From: Pilosibacter fragilis
GTDB lineage: Bacteria; Bacillota; Clostridia; Lachnospirales; Lachnospiraceae
Direction: 5' to 3'
Length of the DNA stretch: 64,000 nt
NCBI RefSeq assembly: GCF_032490495.1
Contig: NZ_JAVYJB010000017.1
Location: 1 to 64,000 of the forward strand
Below are positions 8,414 through 16,678 of the stretch, piece by piece. Made by a program: the position numbers and the translations under genes. Numbering within the stretch: the stretch's first letter is position 1; each line of letters begins with the position of its first letter. Under the pieces are notes generated by a model. That model had not been told where the DNA came from. It ran no database searches and saw nothing but the letters and a program-made list of their open reading frames with translations.

Positions 8414-8415
8414 GG
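8414..8415 (+). other. Left junction dinucleotide (GG) of element A
   Basis: GCCGCC-GG-TGATAT here and TCTCT-GG-AAAAAC at 22747 share GG. Joining GCCGCCGG to AAAAACAGCC restores the virD4 frame (LAAG-KTAK). This fits a 2-bp crossover core of a large serine recombinase. Confidence 0.75.
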
Positions 8416-8420
8416 TGATA

Positions 8421-8426
8421 TATGCT
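8421..8426 (+). promoter_or_regulatory. -10 half of the element A circle-junction promoter
   Basis: TATGCT lies six bases inside the left end. In the integrated form it has no matching -35. In the excised circle it is exactly 17 bases downstream of TTGACA at 22731-22736, giving a near-consensus sigma-A promoter for the recombinase. Tn4451/Tn4453 are known to use such a junction promoter for tnpX. Here it is inferred from spacing and sequence. Confidence 0.55.
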
Positions 8427-8488
8427 CTAAGTGACTTCTTAATCATGATTTTGTCATGGTTAGTGAAGCAATCACTTAGAGCATTTTT
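8422..8488 (+). terminator. Terminator-like perfect inverted repeat before the recombinase
   Basis: ATGCTCTAAGTGA (8422-8434) and TCACTTAGAGCAT (8472-8484) are perfect 13-base complements followed by TTTTT. Read-through from virD4 would transcribe both arms and stop before the recombinase. A transcript starting from the circle-junction promoter (start expected near 8433) would lack most of the first arm. The repeat could also be a recombinase binding site. Confidence 0.6.
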
Positions 8489-8506
8489 GTTTCAGGAGGT
8501 ACAGCC

Positions 8507-10387
8507 ATGAGAAATGAAAAAATTACCCCACTGTACGAGCGCCTGAGCCGGGACGATGAGTTACAGGGCGAGAGCAATTCCATATCCAACCAAAAGCAGA
8601 TGTTAGAGGATTTTGCCCGCCGGAATGGGCTGCCCAACCCTACGCACTTTACCGATGATGGTATCTCAGGCACCCGTTTTGACCGCCCAGGATTTTTGGC
8701 GATGATGGAGGAAGTGGAGGCAGGGCGTGTAGAGGCAATCGTCATCAAGGACATGAGCCGGTTAGGGCGTGACTATCTGAAAGTCGGCCAGGTCATGGAG
8801 ATTTTGCGGCAGCGCGGCGTCCGGTTAATTGCCATCAATGACGGTGTGGACAGTCTGAAAGGCGACGATGATTTTACGCCCTTCCGCAATATCATGAATG
8901 AGTTTTACGCCCGCGACACCAGCCGGAAAATCCGCTCTGTGTTTAAGTCAAAAGGCATGAGTGGCAAGCACCTGACCGGCACGGTGATTTACGGCTACTT
9001 GTGGGATGAAAAGCGGGAGCATTGGTTGGTAGATGAGGAAGCTTCCGAAGTGGTACGCCGTATCTTCTCCCTCACGCTGGAGGGATATGGGCCTTATCAG
9101 ATCGCCTGCAAATTATCCATAGACCGGATTGAAATTCCTGTCGTACACCTTGCCCGCTTCAACGAGGGTGTGAACCGTTCAAAGCCGGTCAAAGACCCCT
9201 ATGGATGGGGATCATCTACCATCGTGAACATTTTGAAAAAACGAGAGTATTTAGGGCATACCATCAATTTCAAGACCCGCAAGCACTTTAAGGACAAGAA
9301 AAGCCACTATGTTTCTGAGGACGAATGGACGATCTTTGAGAATACCCATGAAGCCATTATCGACCAGCAGACCTTTGATTTGGCGCAGAAAATCCGCAGC
9401 AATGTACGGCGTTATCCAAACGGCTGGGGCGAAGCGGCTCCCCTCACAGGCTTGCTCTATTGTGCCGATTGCGGCGGCAAGATGTATGTCCACCGCACCA
9501 ACAATGGCAGGCGGATTTCTCAATATACCTGTTCCAATTATACCAAAGTTCCGTGTGGGACACTATGCCCTACACAACACCGTATCAATGAGAGTGCTGT
9601 CCTGACATTGGTTTCCGACACGCTCCGGGCTATCGCTGAATATTCGAGAAATGACCGGACGGAATTTATTCACACTGTTCAGGAGACGCAGGTTGCTCAA
9701 CAGAGTGCCGATATAGCGAAAAAGCGCAGGCGTCTGGCTGCTGCCCAAAAGAGAGCCGGAGAACTGGAAAAACTGATTTGCAAAATCTATGAGGACAATG
9801 CCCTCGGCAAGCTGCCGGATGCACGATATAGGGCGCTTGATGCACAGTATGCCAAAGAGCAGGACGCACTTGAGATTGAAATTGCGGAGCTGGAAAAGGC
9901 TGTTACCGGCTATGAGCAGAGCCAGAAATCCGCAGAGAAATTTATAGCCCTAATTGATAAGTACGAGAATTTTGACACTCTGACAAACACCATGCTCAAC
10001 GAGTTTGTAGAGAAAATCCTTGTCCACGAACGCGCCCGAAAAGGCAGTCAGGACACCACGCAGGAAATTGAAATCTACTTCAATTTTTTAGGACGCTATA
10101 TCCCACCATCCTTACAGCCGGTTCCTTTAACCCCGGAGGAACAGGAAGAACTGCGGAAAAAAGAAGAACGCAAGGACAGGCTTCATCAGAATTATTTGAA
10201 GCGGAAAGCCAGCGGCGCACAGAAACGGTATGAGGACAAAATCAAGGCGAAGAAAAAAGCGGAAATGGACGCTAAGAAAGCCATGATCCGGGCTGAGGAT
10301 ATGAAAAAAGGTGTTTTTTCTACTATCGGGCAGCTACCAAAAGAAGAACCGCGCAAAGGCAGCATAGCAGCCAGCGCAGCAGTCTAA
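8507..10387 (+). CDS. Large serine recombinase of element A
   Basis: A 626-residue TnpX/TndX-type recombinase that should excise and integrate element A. The catalytic domain has Ser14 in YERLSRDDELQGESNSI, then DGISGTRFDRPGF, VIKDMSRLGRDYLKVG and the RLIAINDGVDS strand. The recombinase domain follows (KHLTGTVIYGYLWD, GYGPYQIACKL), then a zinc ribbon (LLYCADCGGKMY...YTCSN, about 318-345), a DUF4368-like coiled coil and a long basic tail (RKASGAQKRYEDK). The start follows CAGGAGGTACAGCC. Length is normal for the family. Expression probably depends on circle formation or read-through. Confidence 0.93.
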   Translation: MRNEKITPLYERLSRDDELQGESNSISNQKQMLEDFARRNGLPNPTHFTDDGISGTRFDRPGFLAMMEEVEAGRVEAIVIKDMSRLGRDYLKVGQVMEILRQRGVRLIAINDGVDSLKGDDDFTPFRNIMNEFYARDTSRKIRSVFKSKGMSGKHLTGTVIYGYLWDEKREHWLVDEEASEVVRRIFSLTLEGYGPYQIACKLSIDRIEIPVVHLARFNEGVNRSKPVKDPYGWGSSTIVNILKKREYLGHTINFKTRKHFKDKKSHYVSEDEWTIFENTHEAIIDQQTFDLAQKIRSNVRRYPNGWGEAAPLTGLLYCADCGGKMYVHRTNNGRRISQYTCSNYTKVPCGTLCPTQHRINESAVLTLVSDTLRAIAEYSRNDRTEFIHTVQETQVAQQSADIAKKRRRLAAAQKRAGELEKLICKIYEDNALGKLPDARYRALDAQYAKEQDALEIEIAELEKAVTGYEQSQKSAEKFIALIDKYENFDTLTNTMLNEFVEKILVHERARKGSQDTTQEIEIYFNFLGRYIPPSLQPVPLTPEEQEELRKKEERKDRLHQNYLKRKASGAQKRYEDKIKAKKKAEMDAKKAMIRAEDMKKGVFSTIGQLPKEEPRKGSIAASAAV

Positions 10388-10407
10388 TCATCACGGAGCA
10401 AAGGAGC

Positions 10408-10767
10408 ATGAATATGAGTAAGTTGACTTACATTCGTTGTGGAGATTATGATATACCCAACCTAAAACTTTCTGAACAGCCGGAAACTTCTATCGGCAAG
10501 TACGGCAGAATGCGAAAATCCTACCTAAAGGAACATCGCCCCATTCTCTACAACCAACTGCTGATGAGCGAGAAGCTGTATCCGCACCTGATAGAGATTG
10601 ACCGGACAGCGCAGGAGCGTGTGGACACCATGTTGCCTCACATGATGGAGACTGCGGGTGTCACGGAAGAACTGAAAGCCTGTGATCCTATGCGTTGGGT
10701 GGGGCTGATGAACACATTAACGGCACAGATTGAGGAAATTTTAATCAGGGAACTGATTTGCAGCTGA
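10408..10767 (+). CDS. tnpV: TnpV family transposon protein
   Basis: A 119-residue TnpV protein (TYIRCGDYDIPNLKL, IGKYGRMRKSYLKEHRPILYNQLL, MRWVGLMNTLTAQIEEIL). It sits 20 bases after the recombinase gene, the canonical location in Tn4451-like elements. The function is not established; it is probably an accessory of recombination or mobilisation. Relatives are at 34731 and, in another gene's frame, at 61080. The ATG at 10408 follows AAAGGAGCATGA. Confidence 0.88.
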   Translation: MNMSKLTYIRCGDYDIPNLKLSEQPETSIGKYGRMRKSYLKEHRPILYNQLLMSEKLYPHLIEIDRTAQERVDTMLPHMMETAGVTEELKACDPMRWVGLMNTLTAQIEEILIRELICS

Positions 10768-10783
10768 ATGGGAGGTGCGGGAA

Positions 10784-11083
10784 ATGCTGACCTTTGAAAA
10801 GGTTTTGAAAGTGTTTCAGGCATATCTGGAGGATGACCCTCTGTATGAGGTGGTTCAGACCAGTCATGGTTATACATTGATGGCATGGGAACCCCACCGG
10901 AATGACTGGTACAGCGCTGAAATACAGAAAACCCCGGAGGATTTACGGAACGCTTTGTTGGGTACATACGCCAACTTTCTGGAAGATAAGATTACTGGAA
11001 ATGACCGTGACCTGACTGTGACAGAAACCGGAGAAATCCAGCAGAGGTGTCGGGAACTTTTGGAAAAGTGCCGGGAACCTTGA
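10784..11083 (+). CDS. Conserved small protein downstream of tnpV, unknown
   Basis: A 99-residue acidic protein (MLTFEKVLKVFQAYLEDDPLYEVV...). The ATG at 10784 is preferred to a GTG at 10775 because GGGAGG is eight bases upstream of the ATG. No catalytic motif is seen. It follows tnpV within 20 bases and is probably co-transcribed with the recombinase. Confidence 0.65.
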   Translation: MLTFEKVLKVFQAYLEDDPLYEVVQTSHGYTLMAWEPHRNDWYSAEIQKTPEDLRNALLGTYANFLEDKITGNDRDLTVTETGEIQQRCRELLEKCREP

Positions 11084-11094
11084 TATAGAAATGC

Positions 11095-11128
11095 CAGAAG
11101 GAGGCCGCGATTATGCGTCCTCCTTCTG
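11095..11128. terminator. Bidirectional terminator between convergent genes
   Basis: CAGAAGGAGG and CCTCCTTCTG are perfect complements around a 14-base loop, between the plus-strand unit ending at 11083 and the minus-strand XRE gene whose last codons it overlaps. T-rich tails are weak, so efficiency is uncertain. Confidence 0.5.
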
Positions 11129-11479
11129 CTTCGCAGTCTGTTCCATTTTGAGCGCCCCGTCTATGGCACCTTCGATAATCGGCAGGTATTCTTCAGGGCA
11201 GAGTTTCAGCTTGTGGCTGACCCGCTGCCGCTGTTCGCTTTCTTCTCGCATAATCTCCGGGTTAAAATACCGTTCCACGGGAAGTCCGCAGACCTTAATC
11301 AACTGGATCATCACAGGCAGGCTCGGAATCGCACCTTGATTCTCAATGTTGGCAAGATACCGCCATTCAATCCCAACCATTTCTGCCAATGTTTTTCGTG
11401 CCAGACGCTTTGCCTCTCGTGCAGCTTTGACATCTGCGCCGAAGGTTTCAAAACCGGGACAATCTTCAACTTTCGCCAT
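11111..11479 (-). CDS. XRE-family helix-turn-helix regulator
   Basis: A 122-residue protein with an N-terminal Cro/CI helix-turn-helix (VKAAREAKRLARKTLAEMVGIEWRYLANIENQGAIPSLPVMIQLIKVCGLPVERYF, residues 17-75) and a helical C-terminal half. It is transcribed divergently from the sigma/ABC cargo, so it probably represses that promoter, its own, or both. GGGTGATG precedes the ATG. Confidence 0.85.
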   Translation of the reverse strand: MAKVEDCPGFETFGADVKAAREAKRLARKTLAEMVGIEWRYLANIENQGAIPSLPVMIQLIKVCGLPVERYFNPEIMREESEQRQRVSHKLKLCPEEYLPIIEGAIDGALKMEQTAKQKEDA

Positions 11480-11612
11480 ATAACATCACCCAGTTACATT
11501 GTATAATTCATACTTTGCCCGTGGAATGTTGCTATATGCAGGTTGGTTGAAGTTTATAATTCATATATTACATCTTATATTTTTCAAGAACAGGAATTAC
11601 AATAGAAGGGAA

Positions 11613-11708
11613 ATGAAAAAAGTAAAAGAAAAATTTCTAAAGTTAAATCCTTTTGGGTTACTCAGTTGTATATTAAGTGTAAGGCGTTTTACACATGGAA
11701 GGCGGTGA
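11613..11708 (+). CDS. 31-residue basic peptide ahead of the sigma factor
   Basis: MKKVKEKFLKLNPFGLLSC... is a short peptide with a basic start, a hydrophobic middle with one Cys and a basic end (VRRFTHGRR). AGAAGGGA precedes its ATG, and its stop lies in the GGCGGTGA that serves as ribosome site for the sigma factor, so it may act as a coupling leader. It could also be a small secreted or immunity-type peptide. No homologue is recognised. Confidence 0.45.
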   Translation: MKKVKEKFLKLNPFGLLSCILSVRRFTHGRR

Positions 11709-11714
11709 CACGGT

Positions 11715-12263
11715 ATCGAAGATTTCATACTAATTAAAAAAATCCAGTCGGGTGACACAGATGCATTTGAGATAATTGTCCGAAAATATTATCAGTCAAT
11801 TTATCTATTTTGTTGTCGGCGATTGAACGGCAATCCAGATACCGCCGCAGATATTACACAAGATGTTTTCTTGAAATTGTTGGAGAATATTCAATCAGTA
11901 CGAAAGATCGGGAAATTTCAAAACTACCTGCTAACGATTGCTGTTAATACCTGTAACAATTATACTAAGAAAGCAAAACCCCTGTATATGGATTTAGAAA
12001 CTCTTGAAGATATAGAAGATACTGATAATGCCTTTGAAAAAATTGAGCTTAACGAACTTAAAGCGCAAATTCAATATGCAATCAACACATTACCGGACTA
12101 TCAAAAAGAGGTCATCATTTTACGATTTTATTATGATTTGAAAATCCGAGAGATTGCAACCATTACAAAAGCTAGTGTTTCTACTGTAAAATCTAGGCTC
12201 CAACAGGGGATTAAAAAACTGGAACGATATTTGGCTGATTTTAGAGGAGGCGATAATGTATGA
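11715..12263 (+). CDS. RNA polymerase sigma-70 family factor (ECF type)
   Basis: A 182-residue sigma factor. Region 2 reads EDFILIKKIQSGDTDAFEII then YYQSIYLFCCRRL and ITQDVFLKLLENI; region 4 reads LPDYQKEVIILRFYYDLKIREIA followed by TVKSRLQQGIKKLERYL. The alignment-supported start is ATC at 11715, eight bases after GGCGGTGA; no ATG, GTG or TTG is in frame until the TTG at 11823, which would remove region 2. Either a rare start is used or the start codon has mutated. Its stop overlaps the next gene (ATGA). It probably drives the downstream ABC genes. Confidence 0.8.
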   Translation: MEDFILIKKIQSGDTDAFEIIVRKYYQSIYLFCCRRLNGNPDTAADITQDVFLKLLENIQSVRKIGKFQNYLLTIAVNTCNNYTKKAKPLYMDLETLEDIEDTDNAFEKIELNELKAQIQYAINTLPDYQKEVIILRFYYDLKIREIATITKASVSTVKSRLQQGIKKLERYLADFRGGDNV

Positions 12264-13033
12264 CCCAAAAACAAAATGGTGTATTAGAATGGTTGCAGAG
12301 TTGTGAAACGCCTGCTCCATCTGAACCTAAAATTAAAGCAGTAATCGTAGCTGGAAAAAGTTACATGAATAGTTCTGAATTCAATAAAAATTCAATGCGA
12401 GATATTATATTGAACCAACTTCAATTTCTGCCGCTTTCTTTCTGGATTGTTCAAATAATACTCACTATATGTGCAGTATTATTAGCATGTATCCTGGGCC
12501 AATGGAGGGTTCCATTTTATTATCCATTGACAATCCTTGCAGTTATGGTTCCATTCCTTGCGTTATTAGGTGCAATAGAAATATCTAAAAGCAACATCTA
12601 TGGTATGTGGGAAATTGAACAGTCTAGTAGAACAACGCTGGTAAAAATTGTAGCAGGTCGTATGCTGATTATTGGAGTAATCAACCTTTTCCTAATAACA
12701 GTCATTTTAATTTCAATGGCATATATTTACCAGAAATCAATGATTGAAATGGTGTTGTATGGTTTGATTCCATTTAATATTTCTTGCACTTGTTATCTTT
12801 TTATATGTGCGAAAAGCAGGACAAACGATAGCTTGTATCATTTAATCGCTTGTATGATTTTTCTTTCTGGAACATTTTCTCTTGTACTCCATCAGCGATT
12901 TATATTTGAAGCGTCTATGTTCTGGGGATGGATTGGATTTTATGTGTTATCTATTATCCTATTAGGGAAAACACTTCAACTGTACTTGAAAAAAGAAAAA
13001 ATGATTGGAGAATTGATATGGAACTTACAATAA
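12260..13033 (+). CDS. Multi-pass membrane protein (sigma/ABC cargo)
   Basis: A 257-residue protein with a soluble N-terminus (about 60 residues) and six likely membrane segments (IVQIILTICAVLLACIL, PLTILAVMVPFLALLGAI, MLIIGVINLFLITVILI and others). The position between a sigma factor and an ABC ATPase allows an anti-sigma/sensor role, with the N-terminal part facing the cytoplasm, or a permease subunit. No zinc-finger anti-sigma motif is visible. Start and stop overlap both neighbours, so translation is coupled. Confidence 0.7.
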   Translation: MTQKQNGVLEWLQSCETPAPSEPKIKAVIVAGKSYMNSSEFNKNSMRDIILNQLQFLPLSFWIVQIILTICAVLLACILGQWRVPFYYPLTILAVMVPFLALLGAIEISKSNIYGMWEIEQSSRTTLVKIVAGRMLIIGVINLFLITVILISMAYIYQKSMIEMVLYGLIPFNISCTCYLFICAKSRTNDSLYHLIACMIFLSGTFSLVLHQRFIFEASMFWGWIGFYVLSIILLGKTLQLYLKKEKMIGELIWNLQ

Positions 13034-13893
13034 ATGATCTTTCAAAAGAATATGGAAGAAAAAAAGCTGTAAATCATTTCAGCGTAAAATTAACAAATGG
13101 TGTTTATGGTCTACTCGGGGCAAATGGTGCGGGCAAGACAACTTTGATGCGAATGATTTGCGATGTCCAAACTGAAACGAAAGGAGCCATTTTTTTTAAC
13201 GGGAAAAACATTCATGATTTGGGCGAGAAATATCGTAATATCTTAGGCTACCTGCCACAAAATTTTGGCTATTATCCTAACTTTACAGCGTATAAATTTT
13301 TGATGTATATCTCTGCAATAAAGGGGCTGCCACCTAAAAAAGCCCATAATCGCACAATGGAGCTGTTGCAGGTTGTTGATCTGCTCACACAGAAAAACGA
13401 AAAAATCAAAACTTTTTCCGGCGGTATGAAACAACGCTTGGGAATTGCTCAAGCATTACTAAACGATCCCCGTATTTTGATTTTGGATGAACCTACAGCT
13501 GGACTTGACCCGAAAGAGCGGGTGCGGTTTAGGAATCTGATTAGTTCTTTGGCAGAAAATAGAATTGTAATTTTGTCCACTCACATTGTTTCTGATGTTG
13601 AATATATCGCAAATGAGATTCTGATTATGAAAAATGGCGAGTTAATTCAACATGGTTCTCCAGAAAAACTTTTGAAGCCGATTGAAAAATGTGTTTGGGA
13701 ATGTGATGTATCTCGAAAAGAGGCCGAAGAATTAGAATTGAACTATGTAACAGCAAATCTGAAACATAATAATGGTGCAGAACGGCTGAGGATTATTTCT
13801 CAAGAAGCACCATGCAGAACCGCTTGGAATGTTGATCCAACATTGGAAGATTTGTATTTATACTATTTTGCGGAGGTATCCGAGCATGAATGA
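13018..13893 (+). CDS. ABC transporter ATP-binding protein
   Basis: A 291-residue ABC ATPase: Walker A GANGAGKTT at about 34-42, Q loop GYLPQNFGYYP, signature FSGGMKQRLGIA, Walker B ILILDEPTAGLDP and H loop STHIVSD. The first 210 residues match the drug/bacteriocin-export ABC-2 type; the C-terminal 70 are an accessory domain. It starts at ATG 13018 inside the preceding gene and ends overlapping the permease gene (ATGA at 13886-13893 region). It energises the membrane proteins on either side. Confidence 0.93.
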   Translation: MELTINDLSKEYGRKKAVNHFSVKLTNGVYGLLGANGAGKTTLMRMICDVQTETKGAIFFNGKNIHDLGEKYRNILGYLPQNFGYYPNFTAYKFLMYISAIKGLPPKKAHNRTMELLQVVDLLTQKNEKIKTFSGGMKQRLGIAQALLNDPRILILDEPTAGLDPKERVRFRNLISSLAENRIVILSTHIVSDVEYIANEILIMKNGELIQHGSPEKLLKPIEKCVWECDVSRKEAEELELNYVTANLKHNNGAERLRIISQEAPCRTAWNVDPTLEDLYLYYFAEVSEHE

Positions 13894-14992
13894 AATGATA
13901 AAAGCAGAACGAAATAAAATATGTTCGAGAAAGCAAACACGAATGTTGTTTTTAGCTGGTGTGGTTCTTATCGTTGCCTATTTTTTCTTTTTTCAATTTA
14001 ATTATCAAAATGTTTTCTATGATTATGACCTTGAAAAAATGGCATTAGCAAGCGGTTTTACAGCCATTGAACAACGGAAGGAAGTAGCAGAAATATTTGA
14101 AGGAAAACTCTCTCAAAATACATTACTTACTATGCAAGAAAAAATCGACCAAGCAAAACAAGCAACTGTTGGACAAGATGAAAATTCTGCTTTTTCTGCT
14201 GTTCATGTTTATCGTGACCAAGCGGCGATTCTGGAATATTTGACAAATTCTGATGGTAGTTTTAAGTCACTCGAAACAGCATATCCAAATAGTCCAACTG
14301 TGACTTTAGGATATTGCGATGGCTGGGATAAGCTATTATCTGGAATGGGGAGCATCTTGTCCATAATGATATGTTTAATTGTTGTAATCACTCTATCTCC
14401 TGTTTTCTCAGAAGAGTATGCACTTCATACAGATAGCATTATTTATTCGGCTCGGTATGGCCGAACCAAACTCACAACTTCAAAAATTATAGCGGCCTTG
14501 GAAGTTGTAATTGGCACATACCTCTTGTATTTACTGCTAAATTTAGTTCTGTATGGCTGTACCTATGGGTTACAGGGGTGGAATGTAAGCATTCAATCTT
14601 CATTACATTATGCTTCTTCAATATATAATTTGACCTTTTTGCAAATGTTCTTTATCTCTGTAATATTGAATATTTTTGGGATTGCAGCCTTGACAACTAT
14701 TACATTGTTTTTAAGTGCTCAAATGAGTTCTCCTGTTACAGCGCTTATTACTTCTTGCGTCATCTGCTTCTTGCCAGTTGTGTTTGATTTTAATGATAGC
14801 CTTCCTGTTTTACAAAAAATGCAGGAAATTTGCCCGATTTTTATGCTTCATACAAACGGTATATTTTCTGATATGAAAACATATTTCGGTATGAGCCAGC
14901 CGGTCTTTATGATCATCCTTAATGTTGGATTGATATTCGTATTTTATAGACTAACAAAAAATATATCAAAGAAACATCAAGTTACGGGGTAA
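13886..14992 (+). CDS. ABC-2 type transporter permease
   Basis: A 368-residue membrane protein. One N-terminal membrane helix (MLFLAGVVLIVAYFFFF) is followed by an extracytoplasmic loop of about 130 residues (to about 150), then five more helices (LSIMICLIVVITLSPVF, TYLLYLLLNLVLYG, MFFISVILNIFGIAAL and others). This is the ABC-2 permease layout. The start overlaps the ATPase stop. The substrate is unknown; an antimicrobial peptide or drug is the common choice for such sigma-controlled pairs. Confidence 0.85.
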   Translation: MNEMIKAERNKICSRKQTRMLFLAGVVLIVAYFFFFQFNYQNVFYDYDLEKMALASGFTAIEQRKEVAEIFEGKLSQNTLLTMQEKIDQAKQATVGQDENSAFSAVHVYRDQAAILEYLTNSDGSFKSLETAYPNSPTVTLGYCDGWDKLLSGMGSILSIMICLIVVITLSPVFSEEYALHTDSIIYSARYGRTKLTTSKIIAALEVVIGTYLLYLLLNLVLYGCTYGLQGWNVSIQSSLHYASSIYNLTFLQMFFISVILNIFGIAALTTITLFLSAQMSSPVTALITSCVICFLPVVFDFNDSLPVLQKMQEICPIFMLHTNGIFSDMKTYFGMSQPVFMIILNVGLIFVFYRLTKNISKKHQVTG

Positions 14993-14997
14993 TTTTG

Positions 14998-15171
14998 ATG
15001 AAAGAGACAAGTTGGGTTAGTTGTCCTATATGCCATAATAAAACCCGAATAAAAATACGAATTGACACGGAATTAAGGAATTTCCCCTTGTTCTGTCCAA
15101 AATGTAAACAGGAAACGCTCATTCATGTAACGCAACTGAATATATCCGTTATTAGAGAGCCAGACGCATAG
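14998..15171 (+). CDS. Cysteine-rich KTR domain protein
   Basis: A 57-residue protein with two CxxC knuckles (CPICHNKTRIKIR and CPKCKQETLIHV), the hallmark of the KTR family that accompanies many Gram-positive mobile elements, including Tn916-like ones. It probably binds zinc. It starts six bases after the permease stop and a terminator follows. Confidence 0.85.
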   Translation: MKETSWVSCPICHNKTRIKIRIDTELRNFPLFCPKCKQETLIHVTQLNISVIREPDA

Positions 15172-15177
15172 ACGCAG

Positions 15178-15222
15178 AGCCGATAACACGCAGGCTAACA
15201 TGACTGCTGTTATCGGCTTTTC
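15178..15222 (+). terminator. Terminator of the sigma/ABC/KTR operon
   Basis: AGCCGATAACA pairs with TGTTATCGGCT, followed by TTTTC, seven bases after the KTR stop. Confidence 0.85.
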
Positions 15223-15233
15223 ATATTCTTTTA

Positions 15234-15417
15234 AACCTGCCCCGCCTAATGGGGAAAGAAAAAAACCGTAGCTGGGCAGGTTGATTTTGTGCGCTTACTC
15301 TAGATACCCTGGCGGCGGTTTTGAGAAATCAGAGCCGCCGTTTCTTTTCGTCTACGCTAAACCAACGACGACCTAACACCGTGTAAATCCACGGCGGCAC
15401 ATAGGAGGATTGCCGCC
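15234..15417. other. Hairpin-rich noncoding stretch
   Basis: No gene is seen. It holds three inverted repeats in a row: AACCTGCC/GGCAGGTT (15234-15282), GGCGGC/GCCGCC followed by TTTCTTTTC (15311-15348, terminator-like), and CGGCGGCA/TGCCGCCG (from 15393 to 15419), which encloses an AGGAGG ribosome site. The last could hide the start of the small ORF at 15418. Confidence 0.45.
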
Positions 15418-15525
15418 GTGTCTATTTTTGCCTTTTTTCACAGTCCCCATGACCTGCACCAGCTAAAAAAAGCCTGTTCCCAGCAGCGGAGCAATGCGGT
15501 CAGAAGTATGCACTATACCATGTAA
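15418..15525 (+). CDS. Possible 35-residue protein
   Basis: A GTG-started ORF (V/M-SIFAFFHSPHDLHQLKKAC...) nine bases after ATAGGAGGAT. It is basic, with one Cys. I do not recognise it. Support comes only from the ribosome site, which lies within a hairpin. About 170 noncoding bases follow, including ATTCAGATTTT/AAAATCTGAAT just ahead of the next gene's ribosome site. Confidence 0.35.
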   Translation: MSIFAFFHSPHDLHQLKKACSQQRSNAVRSMHYTM

Positions 15526-15698
15526 CTAAACAGCAAAATATACTCTATTACGCTCGTATGGCTTTATGCCGTCCGGGCGCTTTTTTGTCTCTATGGAGCC
15601 GGAACATCGGGTCAGCATGGCCCGAACTTTATCCCCGGTGCCGTTCTCCGCCGCCCCATTCAGATTTTCCCGAAAAAATCTGAATGGAGGAAAGGCAG

Positions 15699-16112
15699 AT
15701 GGAAGTTACCATCAATTATAACGGACAAGCTGTGGCCGTGGAGGTCACGCTGGAAGTCTATGAATTTCTTGACCGGGCCGATCACAAAACGGAGAACCTG
15801 TTCCATGAACAGCGGCGGCATTGGGATGGCCGGGAGTTTGACGAGTACATCATTACCACCGAGGGTGTAGGAGCCTACGGCGAAACGCCGGAAGAATACC
15901 TTTGCCGCAAGGAAACACTGCATGAGCTGATGGCTGTTCTGGACACCTGTACCGAGGCCCAGCGCCGCCGGTTCCTGCTCTATGCGCTTGACGGGCTGAG
16001 CCTTGCAGAGATCGGTGTGCTGTGCGGCTGCTCCAAAGTGGCTGTGTATCAAAGTGTGGAGGCGGTCAGAAAAAAATTTATAAATTTCTTTGGGAACAGG
16101 CTTAACAAATGA
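15699..16112 (+). CDS. Sigma-70-like helix-turn-helix protein
   Basis: A 137-residue protein with a C-terminal sigma region-4-like helix-turn-helix (AQRRRFLLYALDGLSLAEIGVLCGCSKVAVYQSVEAVRKKF). The N-terminal half (MEVTINYNGQAVAVEVTLEVYEFLD) resembles the small sigma-like regulators of Tn916-type elements. The start is the ATG after GGAGGAAAGGCAG; an in-frame ATG at 15684 overlaps that ribosome site. It is the first of three such regulators in a row. Confidence 0.8.
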   Translation: MEVTINYNGQAVAVEVTLEVYEFLDRADHKTENLFHEQRRHWDGREFDEYIITTEGVGAYGETPEEYLCRKETLHELMAVLDTCTEAQRRRFLLYALDGLSLAEIGVLCGCSKVAVYQSVEAVRKKFINFFGNRLNK

Positions 16113-16215
16113 CCTGTTTTCTGGCTACCAAGTGAAAGGGATCATTTCCCTTATCTCAGCGAGGGGCGGACAGCGGACGAGCTGCCCGCCTCTCCAATTT
16201 TCAGGAGGTAAGCCT

Positions 16216-16668
16216 ATGAAAACAATCAATCTGCGGTGGATGTATCCCCACTACCGGCATGACGAGTTTGTGGATGTTACGGACGAGGTATGGGCAGCGA
16301 TGTATCAGGCCCAGCGGGAGATGGAGAACTATGAGCGTCGGAAAGTCTACCACCGCGCCTACTACTCTCTGGACGCATACAGCTGGCTGGAAAATTACGC
16401 ACTGGAACACAGCAGATCGTCGGAAGATATTTTGCTGGAACGAGAAGAAATGACCACCCGCCTGCACCTGATTGTAGCTCTGCCTGCGGCTCTGGCTCAT
16501 GCCACTCCGACACAGGCCCGCCGTGTTCACGCCTACTACATTGCCGGTATCAAGCAGCCGGAAATCGCCCGGAGAGAGGGTATCCATAGCAGTAAGGTCA
16601 GCGTTGCCATCCACCGGGGGCTGCGGAATATGCGCCGCTGCTATGATGACCTTTTTCAAACAGAGTGA
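16216..16668 (+). CDS. Sigma-70-like helix-turn-helix protein (tandem copy 1)
   Basis: A 150-residue protein: MKTINLRWMYPHYRHDEFVDV, YYSLDAYSWLEN, then the DNA-binding part QARRVHAYYIAGIKQPEIARREGIHSSKVSVAIHRGL. It is paralogous to the next gene along its whole length. It starts at an ATG after CAGGAGGTAAGCCT. It probably regulates the oriT/mob region downstream. Confidence 0.78.
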   Translation: MKTINLRWMYPHYRHDEFVDVTDEVWAAMYQAQREMENYERRKVYHRAYYSLDAYSWLENYALEHSRSSEDILLEREEMTTRLHLIVALPAALAHATPTQARRVHAYYIAGIKQPEIARREGIHSSKVSVAIHRGLRNMRRCYDDLFQTE

Positions 16669-16678
16669 GGGCGTGCCT

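Larger units (their letters stand above)
7397..8434 (+). pseudogene. virD4: virD4 coupling protein, N-terminal part (split by element A)
   Basis: The first 340 residues of a VirD4/TcpA-type conjugative coupling ATPase: two N-terminal membrane segments (LVLLNLPYLLMGLFATNFG and LHPLDLLVGLCCGAGLRLAVY), then GSARWGTREDI and Walker A VIGGSGSGKTRF at about 146-157. Native sequence ends with KYKLAAG at 8415; four foreign codons (DICSK-like end) and a stop follow inside element A. The missing half starts at 22747 and continues in frame (KTAKSILISCGARLAVFDIAEL). The ICE therefore lacks a complete coupling protein while element A is present. Confidence 0.93.

Noticed and set aside
8396..8434. virD4 ending by frameshift or point mutation
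   Set aside because: The remainder of the gene is intact at 22747 and the break coincides with element ends, so insertion explains it.
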